From Faecalibacterium gallinarum (GTDB lineage: Bacteria > Bacillota > Clostridia > Oscillospirales > Ruminococcaceae): 48,929 nt of DNA. Positions 22,975-31,235 of this stretch are shown here, one piece after another. A program made the position numbers and the translations under genes. The notes below the pieces were generated by a model. The model did not search any database and had not been told where the DNA came from. It was given only the letters and a program-made list of their open reading frames with translations. How positions within the stretch are numbered: position 1 is the first letter of the stretch; every line of letters starts with the position of its first letter. The stretch lies in NCBI RefSeq assembly GCF_022180365.1, contig NZ_BQKV01000034.1, forward strand, positions 1 through 48,929. Direction: 5' to 3'.

Positions 22975-25224
22975 ATGGCAAGAAAAACAACCAAAAAAAG
23001 TTCGGCGCCGGTGCGCCCCCAGCTGGGGGAGGGGGTGGAGATCCTCAACGCGGGCAGCGTATTGGAGGACCCTATCACCCGCACCCTCGAGACCAACTAT
23101 ATGCCCTATGCCATGAGCGTCATTGTCAGCCGGGCCCTGCCCGAGATCGACGGCTTCAAGCCCGCCCACCGCAAGCTGCTCTATACCATGTACGGCATGG
23201 GCCTTTTGAAGGGCGGGCGGACCAAATCCGCCAACATTGTGGGCAGCACCATGCGGCTCAACCCCCACGGCGACGCGGCGATTTATGATACCATGGTCCG
23301 AATGGGCCGGGGCAACGAGAGTTTGCTGGTGCCCTTTGTGGACAGCAAGGGCAACTTCGGCAAGGCATACAGCCGGGATATGTCCTATGCGGCGGCCCGT
23401 TACACCGAGGCCAAGCTCGACCCGGTCTGTGAGGAGCTGTTCCGGGACATCGACCGGGAAACGGTGGATTTTGTCCCCAACTACGACGGCACCACCACCG
23501 AGCCCACCCTGCTGCCGGTGACCTTCCCGACTATCCTGGCCAACAACACTCTGGGCATCGCCGTCGGCATGGCCTGCAACATCTGTTCCTTCAACCTGGC
23601 GGAACTGTGCAACACCACCATCGCCCTGATGAAGGATGAGAACCACGACATCGCCACCACCATGCCCGCGCCGGATTTTGCGGGGGGCGGCCAGATCCTC
23701 TACAACGAAGCCCAGATGCGGGAGATCTATGAGAATGGCCGGGGCAGCGTCCGGGTGCGGGCCCGGTACAACGCGGTGCCCGGCGAAAATATGATCGAGA
23801 TCACCCAGATTCCTCCCACCACCACGGTGGAGGCCATCATGGACAAGATCACCGAGCTGGTCAAGGCCGGCAAACTGAAAGAGATCAGCGATATGCGGGA
23901 CGAGACCGACCTGAACGGCCTGAAACTCACCCTCGACCTCAAGCGGGGAGTGGACCCGGAGAAACTGATGGCCAAGCTCTTCAAGTCCACCCCGCTGGAA
24001 GACAGCTTCAGCTGCAACTTCAACATCCTGATTTCGGGCCAGCCCCGGGTGATGGGGGTGCGGGAGATTCTGAAGGAGTGGACTGCCTTCCGGATGGAGT
24101 GCGTCCGCCGCCGGACGTATTACGACCTTCGCGGCAAGGAAAAGCGGCTCCACCTCTTGCAGGGTCTGGCCGCCATCCTGCTGGACATTGACAAGGCCAT
24201 CCACATCATCCGCCACACCGAGGAGGAAACCGAGGTGGTGCCCAACCTGATGATCGGTTTCGGCATCGACGAGGTCCAGGCCGATTATGTGGCCGAGATC
24301 AAGCTGCGGCACCTGAACCGGGAGTATATCCTCAAGCGGACGGGCGAGATTGAACAGCTGGAAAAGGACATCGAGGACCTGAACGACATCCTCAAAAAGC
24401 CCGCCCGGATCCGCCGGATCATCATCCACGAGCTGGGGGATGTGGCCAAGAAATACGGCGCCCCCCGCCGCAGCGAGATCCTCTACGACCTGCCCGAGAC
24501 GGGCGCCGACGAGGAGGAGAACAACATCCCCGACTACCCGGTGACCGTCTTCTTCACCCGGGAGGGTTACCTGAAAAAGATTACCCCCCAGAGCCTGCGG
24601 GGCACCGGCGCCCACAAGCTGAAAGAGGGAGACGAGATCATCCGCCAGCTGGAAACGAGGAACAACGTGGAGGCCCTCTTCTTCACCGACCAGCACCAGG
24701 TCTACAAGAGCCGCCTGAGCGAGTTCGAGGACGGCAAAGTGGGCCAGATGGGCATCTATCTGCCCGGCAAGCTGGGGATGGACGAGGGGGAGAACATCGT
24801 CTGGATGCAGCTTACCACCGATTATTCCGGCTGGATGCTCTTCTTCTTCGCGGGGGGCAAGTGCGCCAAGATCCCCCTGGCCTCCTATGCCACCAAGCAG
24901 AACCGCCGCAAGCTTTTGAACGCTTACAGCGACAAGGACACCCTGGCCAAGATGCTCTATATCCCCGAGGAGACCGAGATCGCCATCCGCACCTCGGCCG
25001 GGCGGCTGCTCCTCGTGGGCACCGCCCAGATCGCCGAGAAAGCCACCCGGGACAGCCAGGGCGTGGCGGTGGTCACCCTGAAAAAGAATCAGAGCATCCT
25101 CTCGGTCCAGCCCGCCGATACCCTGGAGCTGGCCAACCCCCACCGCTACCGGGTGCGGAGTCTGCCCGCCACCGGCGCACTGCTGCGGGAAGAGGACGCC
25201 GGCGAGCAGCTGAGCCTTTTGTAA
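22975..25224 (+). CDS. Divergent type IIA topoisomerase subunit A (GyrA/ParC-like)
   Basis: A 749-residue DNA cleavage and religation subunit. The catalytic tyrosine is Tyr143 in AARYTEAKLD, preceded by the winged-helix segment STMRLNPHGDAAIYDTMVR (about 91-109). The residue matching GyrA Ser83, the main quinolone-binding position, is Ala101 here. A coiled-coil gate (about 350-490) is followed by a beta-pinwheel-like C-terminal domain. I see no GyrA-box (QRRGGKG), which argues against a supercoiling gyrase. It is co-transcribed with the B-like subunit. Confidence 0.9.
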   Translation: MARKTTKKSSAPVRPQLGEGVEILNAGSVLEDPITRTLETNYMPYAMSVIVSRALPEIDGFKPAHRKLLYTMYGMGLLKGGRTKSANIVGSTMRLNPHGDAAIYDTMVRMGRGNESLLVPFVDSKGNFGKAYSRDMSYAAARYTEAKLDPVCEELFRDIDRETVDFVPNYDGTTTEPTLLPVTFPTILANNTLGIAVGMACNICSFNLAELCNTTIALMKDENHDIATTMPAPDFAGGGQILYNEAQMREIYENGRGSVRVRARYNAVPGENMIEITQIPPTTTVEAIMDKITELVKAGKLKEISDMRDETDLNGLKLTLDLKRGVDPEKLMAKLFKSTPLEDSFSCNFNILISGQPRVMGVREILKEWTAFRMECVRRRTYYDLRGKEKRLHLLQGLAAILLDIDKAIHIIRHTEEETEVVPNLMIGFGIDEVQADYVAEIKLRHLNREYILKRTGEIEQLEKDIEDLNDILKKPARIRRIIIHELGDVAKKYGAPRRSEILYDLPETGADEEENNIPDYPVTVFFTREGYLKKITPQSLRGTGAHKLKEGDEIIRQLETRNNVEALFFTDQHQVYKSRLSEFEDGKVGQMGIYLPGKLGMDEGENIVWMQLTTDYSGWMLFFFAGGKCAKIPLASYATKQNRRKLLNAYSDKDTLAKMLYIPEETEIAIRTSAGRLLLVGTAQIAEKATRDSQGVAVVTLKKNQSILSVQPADTLELANPHRYRVRSLPATGALLREEDAGEQLSLL

Positions 25225-25234
25225 GGGGGAGAAA

Positions 25235-25720
25235 ATGCAGAACATCGATTTAATCTGTGTGGGCAAACTCAACGCCAAATACTTCGCCGAGGGGGTGGCC
25301 GAGTACCAGAAACGGCTGGCCGCCTTTGCCAATTTCCGGATCATCGAGCTGCCGGAGGAAAAAATCGAGGAGAAAAACGCCTCGGACGCTCTGGTCCGCC
25401 GCGCCCTGGAAAAAGAGGGCAAAGCGATCCTCGCCAATGTCCGGAAAGGCGCGGCCCTGGTGGCCCTCTGTGTGGAGGGCAAACAGATCTCCAGCGAGGA
25501 GCTGGCGGACTTTCTGGCCCAGCGGGCCGGCAGCGGGGCAGGGGACGTGGCCTTTGTGATCGGTTCGTCTCACGGCCTGGCGGAGGAAGTCAAGCGGGCG
25601 GCGGTGCTCCGGTTCAGCATGGGGCGGATCACCCTGCCCCACCAGCTGGCCCGGCTTGTCCTCACCGAGCAGATTTACCGGGCCTGCACCATCAACAGCG
25701 GGCTGAAATACCACAAATAA
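25235..25720 (+). CDS. rlmH: 23S rRNA (pseudouridine1915-N3)-methyltransferase RlmH
   Basis: A 161-residue SPOUT-class methyltransferase that methylates a pseudouridine in helix 69 of 23S rRNA on assembled ribosomes. The start MQNIDLICVGKL and the cofactor knot segment FVIGSSHGL (about 108-116) with ITLPHQLARLVLTEQIYRA are characteristic. The C-terminus GLKYHK matches the family's conserved YHK end. It begins 10 bp after the topoisomerase A-like gene, so it is the third gene of that operon. Confidence 0.95.
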   Translation: MQNIDLICVGKLNAKYFAEGVAEYQKRLAAFANFRIIELPEEKIEEKNASDALVRRALEKEGKAILANVRKGAALVALCVEGKQISSEELADFLAQRAGSGAGDVAFVIGSSHGLAEEVKRAAVLRFSMGRITLPHQLARLVLTEQIYRACTINSGLKYHK

Positions 25721-25732
25721 GCGCCCCGCCGC

Positions 25733-25761
25733 TTGATAATTCGGCCAAAACATGATAGAGT
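25733..25761 (+). promoter_or_regulatory. Promoter of glyS
   Basis: TTGATA (25733-25738), 17 bases, TAGAGT (25756-25761) with an extended TGA. The leader of about 105 nt is GC-rich and can fold (for example CGCGGC/GCCGCG near 25834-25853), but I do not see T-box consensus elements. Confidence 0.65.
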
Positions 25762-25873
25762 AAAGACACTGCGGCCCCGGTGCGGGGGCGCGCCCGCCGG
25801 GAGGGAACACACCGCCGGGATACTATCACAACGACGCGGCAAACCAGCCGCGGACGGAAAGGATGTAACAGTT

Positions 25874-27295
25874 ATGGAACAGAGCGAAAAGACCCTTGAT
25901 ATGATCGTCAATCTCTGCAAGAACCGCGGCTATATCTTCCCCGGTTCCGAGATTTACGGCGGTCTGGCCAACAGCTGGGACTACGGCCCCCTGGGCGTGG
26001 AGTTCAAGAACAACGTCAAGAAGGCCTGGCTGAAGAAGTTTGTGCAGGAGAGCCCCTACAACGTGGGCCTGGATGCTGCCATCATCATGAACCCCCAGAC
26101 CTGGGTCACCACCGGCCATGTGGCCAGCTTCTCCGACCCGCTGCTGGACTGCAAGGCCTGCAAGTCCCGCCACCGCGCCGACAAGCTGATCGGGGATGTG
26201 CACCCCGAGGTCAACGTGGACGCCATGAGCTTTGACGAGATGGATGCGTTCATCGCCGAGCACGAGGACGTGGTCTGCCCCATCTGCGGCAAGCACGACT
26301 TCACCCCCATCCGCAAGTTTAACCTGATGTTCAAGACCGCCATCGGCGTCACCGAGGACAGCTCTTCCACCTGCTACCTCCGGCCCGAGACCGCCCAGGG
26401 CATCTTTGTCAACTTCGCCAACATCCAGCGCACCACCCGCCGCAAGCTGCCCTTCGGCGTCTGCCAGGTGGGCAAGGCCTTCCGCAACGAGATCACCCCG
26501 GGCAACTTCACTTTCCGGACCCGTGAGTTCGAGCAGATGGAGTGCGAGTTCTTCTGCAAGCCGGGCACCGATCTGGAGTGGTTCGCCTACTGGAAGGACT
26601 TCTGCAAGAACTGGCTGCTGAGCCTGGGCATCAAGGAGGAGCACCTCCGCCTGCGTGACCACGAGCCCGCCGAGCTGGCCTTCTACAGCCGCGCCACCAC
26701 CGACATCGAGTACGCCTTCCCGTTCACCGAGTGGGGCGAGCTGTGGGGCATCGCGGACCGCACCAACTACGACCTGGGCCGCCATCAGGAGGCCTCTGGC
26801 AAGAGCCTGGAGTACTATGACTCCGAGACCAACGAGCACTACATCCCCTACGTCATCGAGCCCTCTCTGGGCTGTGACCGTGTGGCCCTGGCCTTCCTCT
26901 GCGAGGCCTACGACGAGGAGCACCTGGTTGACTCCAAGGGCAAGGAGGATGTCCGCACCGTCCTGCACCTGCACCCGGCTCTGGCTCCTTTCAAGTGTGC
27001 TGTCCTGCCCCTGAGCAAGAAGCTAGGCGACAAGGCCATGGAGATCCGCAACGAGCTGAGCAAGTACTTCATGGTGGACTACGACGACACCGGTTCCATC
27101 GGCAAGCGTTACCGCCGTGAGGATGAGATCGGCACCCCCTACTGCATCACCGTGGACTTCGACACCATCGGCGACGAGGCCAAGGGCATTGTGGCCGACA
27201 ACTGCGTCACCGTCCGCGACCGCGACACCATGGAGCAGGTCCGTATGCCCATCAGCGAGCTGCGCGCCTGGCTGGAAGAGAAGATCGCCTTCTAA
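25874..27295 (+). CDS. glyS: Glycyl-tRNA synthetase, dimeric class II type
   Basis: A 473-residue enzyme charging tRNA-Gly, of the homodimeric alpha2 type, so no separate alpha and beta genes are needed. Visible parts are the N-terminal [26 protein letters not shown], a zinc-binding-like CPICGK near 138-143, the class II motif 2 [25 protein letters not shown], motif 3 [13 protein letters not shown], and the C-terminal anticodon-binding domain. The ATG at 25874 is used because upstream frames cross the promoter. Its codon use (more CGT/CGC for Arg) resembles that of the highly expressed translation genes here. Confidence 0.97.
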   Translation: MEQSEKTLDMIVNLCKNRGYIFPGSEIYGGLANSWDYGPLGVEFKNNVKKAWLKKFVQESPYNVGLDAAIIMNPQTWVTTGHVASFSDPLLDCKACKSRHRADKLIGDVHPEVNVDAMSFDEMDAFIAEHEDVVCPICGKHDFTPIRKFNLMFKTAIGVTEDSSSTCYLRPETAQGIFVNFANIQRTTRRKLPFGVCQVGKAFRNEITPGNFTFRTREFEQMECEFFCKPGTDLEWFAYWKDFCKNWLLSLGIKEEHLRLRDHEPAELAFYSRATTDIEYAFPFTEWGELWGIADRTNYDLGRHQEASGKSLEYYDSETNEHYIPYVIEPSLGCDRVALAFLCEAYDEEHLVDSKGKEDVRTVLHLHPALAPFKCAVLPLSKKLGDKAMEIRNELSKYFMVDYDDTGSIGKRYRREDEIGTPYCITVDFDTIGDEAKGIVADNCVTVRDRDTMEQVRMPISELRAWLEEKIAF

Positions 27296-27326
27296 TCCTG
27301 ACCCCGGCAAAAACCTGTATCCTTCC

Positions 27327-27361
27327 CGGCCCCTGCTGCGTTTGCGGCGGGGGCCGTTTTT
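27327..27361 (+). terminator. Terminator of glyS
   Basis: CGGCCCC (27327-27333) pairs with GGGGCCG (27350-27356), with an inner TGC/GCG stem, followed by five T residues. Confidence 0.85.
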
Positions 27362-27398
27362 ATCGCAGTTTGTACACAGAAAATTCGGATTTGCCCGG

Positions 27399-27428
27399 TG
27401 GACAAGGGGATACTACTTGCGCTATACT
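27399..27428 (+). promoter_or_regulatory. Possible promoter of the M29 aminopeptidase gene
   Basis: TGGACA (27399-27404), 18 bases, TATACT (27423-27428). A fair but not strong match; no extended -10. Confidence 0.45.
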
Positions 27429-27481
27429 GGGACCAGAATTTACAGGATGCCGCCCCGGCGGCAGAAAGGAATGATATACCC

Positions 27482-28723
27482 ATGGAAAACTTTGATGTTT
27501 TGCTGAAGAAATATGCCGATTTTATCGTCCGTGTGGGCTGCAACGTCCAGCCCCAGCAGACGTTGATCATCAACGCCTCTCTGGAGGCTGCCCCTCTGGC
27601 CCGCCTGTGCGTCCGCAGCGCCTTTGAGGCCGGCGCCCGGGACGTCCGGGTGGACTGGTCGGACAGCGCCGTCTCCCGCGCCCGGATGGAGCTGGCCAGC
27701 GAGGAGACTCTCTGCGAGGTGAAACCCTACGTCCTGCGCAGCTATCTGGACTACGCCGAGAGCGAGGGCGGGGCCTGTGTGCTCCACCTGCTGGCCGACG
27801 ACCCCGAGAGCATGGCGGGTCTGGACGGCGGCAAGATCAGCCGGGTGAACGCCGCCCGCCGCAAGGCCCTGATGCCCTGGCGGGAGTACACCATGAACGA
27901 CCGGATTCAGTGGTGCATCGCCGCCATGCCCAGCAAGCCCTGGGCCAAGAAGATCTTCCCCGAACTGAGCGAGGCAGATGCCGTCGAAAAACTCTGGCAG
28001 CTGATCTTTGACGTCTGCCGGGTCTCCGGCGGCGACCCCGTCACCGAGTGGCAGAGCCATCTGGCCCGCCTGGATGAGCTGGGCAAGAAGATGAATGCCC
28101 TGGACCTGGAGAGCCTCCACTTCACCAGCTCCAACGGCACCGACCTGACCGTGGGTCTTGCCGACGGCGCCATCTGGGAGAGCGCCGGCAGCAAGAACGA
28201 GAAGGGGGTGCCCTTCCTGCCCAACATCCCCACCGAGGAGGTGTTCACGGCCCCCCACAAGGATCGGGTGGAGGGCATCGTCTACGGCACCAAGCCCTAT
28301 AACTACAACGGCCAGCTGATTAAAGGCTTCCATGTTACCTTCAAGAATGGCCGGATCGAAGAATACGGCGCCGAGGAGAACGAGGCGCTGCTGGGCGAGC
28401 TGCTGAACACCGACGAGGGCGCCCGTCACATCGGCGAGGTGGCGCTGGTCCCCGCTTCCAGCCCCATCAACCGGAGCGGCGCGCTGTTCTACAACACCCT
28501 GTTCGACGAGAACGCAGCCTGCCACATTGCCTTTGGCGCCAGCTACCCCGGCACCACCGCAGGGGGCACCGCCCTGTCCAAAGAGGAGCTGGAGGCCCGT
28601 GGCATGAACCAGTCCACCCTCCACGAGGACGTGATGGTGGGCGCCGAGGACACCGAGATCACCGGCCTGTGCCGGGACGGCCGCACCGTCCAGATCTTCA
28701 AGGGCGGCGAGTGGGTGCTCTGA
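27482..28723 (+). CDS. M29-family metallo-aminopeptidase (AmpS-like)
   Basis: A 413-residue cytosolic aminopeptidase of the thermophilic aminopeptidase (M29) family, releasing N-terminal amino acids from peptides with two metal ions. Metal-ligand regions are visible: the Glu-rich segment FLPNIPTEEVFTAPHKDRVEG (about 247-267), the His in FDENAACHIAFGASY, and the His/Asp pair in NQSTLHEDVMVG near the C-terminus. Full family length. The ATG at 27482 is chosen by alignment with family N-termini (MENFDVLLKKYADFIV). It is a single-gene unit between two terminators. Confidence 0.9.
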   Translation: MENFDVLLKKYADFIVRVGCNVQPQQTLIINASLEAAPLARLCVRSAFEAGARDVRVDWSDSAVSRARMELASEETLCEVKPYVLRSYLDYAESEGGACVLHLLADDPESMAGLDGGKISRVNAARRKALMPWREYTMNDRIQWCIAAMPSKPWAKKIFPELSEADAVEKLWQLIFDVCRVSGGDPVTEWQSHLARLDELGKKMNALDLESLHFTSSNGTDLTVGLADGAIWESAGSKNEKGVPFLPNIPTEEVFTAPHKDRVEGIVYGTKPYNYNGQLIKGFHVTFKNGRIEEYGAEENEALLGELLNTDEGARHIGEVALVPASSPINRSGALFYNTLFDENAACHIAFGASYPGTTAGGTALSKEELEARGMNQSTLHEDVMVGAEDTEITGLCRDGRTVQIFKGGEWVL

Positions 28724-28751
28724 TTAGAACCCCATTTTGGGCAAAAATCCT

Positions 28752-28792
28752 GCCGCAGGCGACCGAATTTCGGGCCTGCCTGCGGCTTTTTG
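28752..28792 (+). terminator. Terminator of the aminopeptidase gene
   Basis: GCCGCAGGC (28752-28760) pairs perfectly with GCCTGCGGC (28778-28786), followed by a T-run. Confidence 0.85.
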
Positions 28793-28803
28793 GCCCAAAA
28801 CGC

Positions 28804-28832
28804 TTGCATATTTCCGCACGGTGTGGTATATT
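28804..28832 (+). promoter_or_regulatory. Promoter of the rimP-nusA-infB operon
   Basis: TTGCAT (28804-28809), 17 bases, TATATT (28827-28832) with an extended TGG. Confidence 0.8.
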
Positions 28833-28858
28833 CTAATAGTACGAATACACGAATTTGG

Positions 28859-28894
28859 AAAGTGGGCCGCAAGGTCCGCTTTTCTTGTTTCTTT
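28859..28894 (+). promoter_or_regulatory. Attenuator-like hairpin in the rimP leader
   Basis: AAAGTGGGCC (28859-28868) and GGTCCGCTTT (28873-28882) form a 10-bp stem, allowing two G-U pairs, capped by a GCAA tetraloop, then a U-rich stretch up to 28894. It lies between the promoter and rimP, in front of the operon that encodes NusA, a termination factor. Feedback control by NusA is plausible but not shown. Confidence 0.5.
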
Positions 28895-28906
28895 GGAGGT
28901 TTTTGG

Positions 28907-29392
28907 ATGGCGAAGCAGTCGGGCGGCAATACCGCGCAACGGGTCGAAGCACTGGTCCGCCCCATCGTTGAGGGGATGGGCCTTCGGCTTTGGGATGTTG
29001 TCTTTGAGAAGGAGGGGCCGGACTGGTACCTGCGGGTGCTGATCGATCGGGACGGCCCCATGGATACCGACATCTGTGCAGAGGTCTCTCATGCGCTGGA
29101 CCCCGTTCTGGACGAGGCCGACCCCATCGAGCAGAGCTACTACCTTGAGGTGGGCAGCCCTGGCTTGGGCCGCCGTCTGACCAAACCCGAGCACTACGAC
29201 GCGCTCACCGGCCAGAAAATCCGGGTCCGGCTCTACCGCGCCAACGCCGCGGGCCAGCGGGAGTTTGCCGGGATTCTGACCGGCCGGGAGGGCAGCACCG
29301 TCACAGTCGAGACCGAGGCGGGCCCCGCATCCTTTGAGCTTCAGGCCGCCAGCATGGTGCGCCTGTGCGACGACGAAGATCTTTTCGGCTGA
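28907..29392 (+). CDS. rimP: Ribosome maturation factor RimP
   Basis: A 161-residue protein needed for assembly of the 30S subunit, with an N-terminal alpha/beta domain (about 1-85) containing GPDWYLRVLIDRDGPMDTDICAEVS and a C-terminal SH3-like domain. The motif YYLEVGSPGLGRRLTKPEHY (about 83-102) is the family signature. GGAGG lies seven bases before the ATG at 28907. It is the first gene of the nusA-infB operon, the usual place for rimP. Confidence 0.95.
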   Translation: MAKQSGGNTAQRVEALVRPIVEGMGLRLWDVVFEKEGPDWYLRVLIDRDGPMDTDICAEVSHALDPVLDEADPIEQSYYLEVGSPGLGRRLTKPEHYDALTGQKIRVRLYRANAAGQREFAGILTGREGSTVTVETEAGPASFELQAASMVRLCDDEDLFG

Positions 29393-29441
29393 CAAGCCTT
29401 TGATTTTGGATCAGAAAACATTGCAGGAGGAATAGACAAAA

Positions 29442-30542
29442 ATGGCAGGCAACAACGAGTTTTTTGAAGCGCTCACCATGCTGGAGCACGAGCGCGGCAT
29501 TACGGCCCAGTATCTGCTGGAGAAGATCGAGGCCGCGATTGTGATCGCAGTCAAGAAGAACTATGAGGTGGAGGACGACAACGTCCTGGTGGAGATCGAC
29601 CCCGCCACCGGCAAGTTCAATGTGGCTCTGGTGCAGGACATTGTCCCCGACGAAGAGCTGGAGAACGAGCACACCCAGGTGGCCGAGAGCGATGCCCAGA
29701 ACATCCGCAAGACCTACAAGGCCGGCATGCGTCTGGTGACCCCCCTCAAGACCAAGGAGTTCGGCCGGATCGCTGCCCAGACCGCCAAGCACGTCATCCG
29801 TCAGGGCATCCGGGAGGCCGAGCGGAGCCAGCAGCTCAGCGAGATCCAGTCCAAGAGCCATGACATCGTCCAGGCCACCGTCACCCGGATCGATCCCGAG
29901 AAGAAGATCGTCTCCCTGGATCTGGGCAAGGGCGGCGAGGCCATTCTGCCCCGGAACGAGCAGGTGCCCGGCGAGACCTACACCGAGGGCCAGATCCTCC
30001 AGGTGTATGTGGTGGACGTTCTCACCGGCGAGCGCGGCCCCCGGGTCATGATCAGCCGCACCCACCCCGGCCTGGTCAAGCGCCTGTTCGAGCTGGAAGT
30101 CCCCGAGATCTTCGACGGCACCGTCGAGGTCAAGGCCATCAGCCGGGAGGCTGGTGTCCGCACCAAGATGGCCGTTTGGTCCAAGGACCCCAACGTCAAC
30201 CCCGTCTCGGCCTGCATCGGCCCCCACGGCGACCGTGTGGCCGCGGTTGTGGAGAAGCTGGGCGGTGAGAAGATCGACATCGTCCGCTGGAGCGAGGATG
30301 TCACCGAGTTCATCTCGGCAGCTCTCAGCCCCGCCAAGGTCCTGAAAGTCGAGCTGCTGCCCGGTGAGACCCGCTCTTGCCGTGTGACCGTGCCCGACCA
30401 GCAGCTGAGCCTGGCCATCGGCAACAAGGGCCAGAACGCCCGTCTGTGCGCCCGGCTGACCGGCTACAACATTGATATCCGCCCTGAGAGCGGCTACTAC
30501 GGCGAGGAGGAAGAGAAGCCCGCCGCCGAGCCCGCCGAATAA
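29442..30542 (+). CDS. nusA: Transcription termination/antitermination factor NusA
   Basis: A 366-residue RNA polymerase-binding factor that modulates pausing, intrinsic termination and antitermination. The N-terminal polymerase-binding domain (about 1-130) is followed by an S1 domain (about 138-203) and two KH domains with CIGPHGDRVAAVVEKLGGEKIDIV and LAIGNKGQNARLCARLTGYNIDI. The acidic repeats found in proteobacterial NusA are absent, as in other Firmicutes. AGGAGG precedes the ATG. Codon use indicates strong expression. Confidence 0.97.
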   Translation: MAGNNEFFEALTMLEHERGITAQYLLEKIEAAIVIAVKKNYEVEDDNVLVEIDPATGKFNVALVQDIVPDEELENEHTQVAESDAQNIRKTYKAGMRLVTPLKTKEFGRIAAQTAKHVIRQGIREAERSQQLSEIQSKSHDIVQATVTRIDPEKKIVSLDLGKGGEAILPRNEQVPGETYTEGQILQVYVVDVLTGERGPRVMISRTHPGLVKRLFELEVPEIFDGTVEVKAISREAGVRTKMAVWSKDPNVNPVSACIGPHGDRVAAVVEKLGGEKIDIVRWSEDVTEFISAALSPAKVLKVELLPGETRSCRVTVPDQQLSLAIGNKGQNARLCARLTGYNIDIRPESGYYGEEEEKPAAEPAE

Positions 30543-30577
30543 GTCTCAAATAATCCACGCCAAGGGAGGGAAAACGG

Positions 30578-30877
30578 ATGGCACAGAAAAAGATCCCCAT
30601 GCGCCAGTGCATCGGCTGTCAGGAAAGCCGGCCCAAAAAAGAGCTGGTGCGGGTGGTTCGGGCCCCTACGGGGGAGATCAGCATCGACGCTGTGGGCAAA
30701 AAACCGGGCCGCGGGGCGTATCTCTGCCCCGACCCCGAGTGCCTGAAAAAGGCCCAGAAGAAAAAGGCGCTGGAACGCAGCTTTGAACAGCCTGTTCCCG
30801 CCGAAGTATATGAGGCGCTGGCCCTTCAGCTGAGCCAGACGGCCGGAAAGGAGGCGCAGGATGCCCAAACAGAATAA
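30578..30877 (+). CDS. ylxR: YlxR-family (DUF448) RNA-binding protein
   Basis: A 99-residue basic protein with the YlxR signature: PMRQCIGCQESRPKKELVRVVR and GRGAYLCPDPECLKKAQKKK, whose cysteines may bind metal. Family members sit between nusA and infB and have been proposed to bind RNA or act as nucleoid-associated regulators. The 3' end overlaps the next gene by 17 bases, so translation is probably coupled. Confidence 0.92.
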   Translation: MAQKKIPMRQCIGCQESRPKKELVRVVRAPTGEISIDAVGKKPGRGAYLCPDPECLKKAQKKKALERSFEQPVPAEVYEALALQLSQTAGKEAQDAQTE

Positions 30878-31235
30878 GCCCCAAAAACCTGCCCCCAACC
30901 CCGAGCAGGCGCTGTATCAGGCGCTGTCCCTCTGCCGCAAGGCGGGCCAGCTGACCATGGGCTTTGACGCGGTGGAAGAAGCCTGCGTCAAGGGCAAGGC
31001 CTGGCTGGTGCTGACGGCATCGGACGCGAGCCCCAAGACCGTGCAGCGGATGAAGAACGCCGTCGGCGATCTGGTCGACGTGCTGCCCATGCCGCTGACG
31101 CAGGACCAGCTGGCCGCGGTCTGCCACCGGGCGGTGGCGGTCTATGCGGTAACCGACCGCAACCTGGCGAAGCTCTGTTTCGACCGGCTGACCGACTGCG
31201 GCATTATCATGAATGAGGAGGAATTGAGCGAATGA
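30861..31235 (+). CDS. ylxQ: L7Ae/L30e-family ribosomal protein (YlxQ)
   Basis: A 124-residue protein of the L7Ae/L30e/S12e/Gadd45 RNA-binding fold, beginning after a short basic tail: [37 protein letters not shown]. Such proteins bind kink-turn RNA. AAGGAGG lies inside the end of ylxR. Its stop overlaps the infB start by four bases (ATGA). Confidence 0.9.
   Translation: MPKQNKPQKPAPNPEQALYQALSLCRKAGQLTMGFDAVEEACVKGKAWLVLTASDASPKTVQRMKNAVGDLVDVLPMPLTQDQLAAVCHRAVAVYAVTDRNLAKLCFDRLTDCGIIMNEEELSE

Noticed and set aside
25762-25873. Possible T-box leader in front of glyS
   Set aside because: The leader folds, but I see no T-box bulge consensus, specifier loop or antiterminator/terminator pair; the GGGAGGGAAC stretch is only a loose resemblance.
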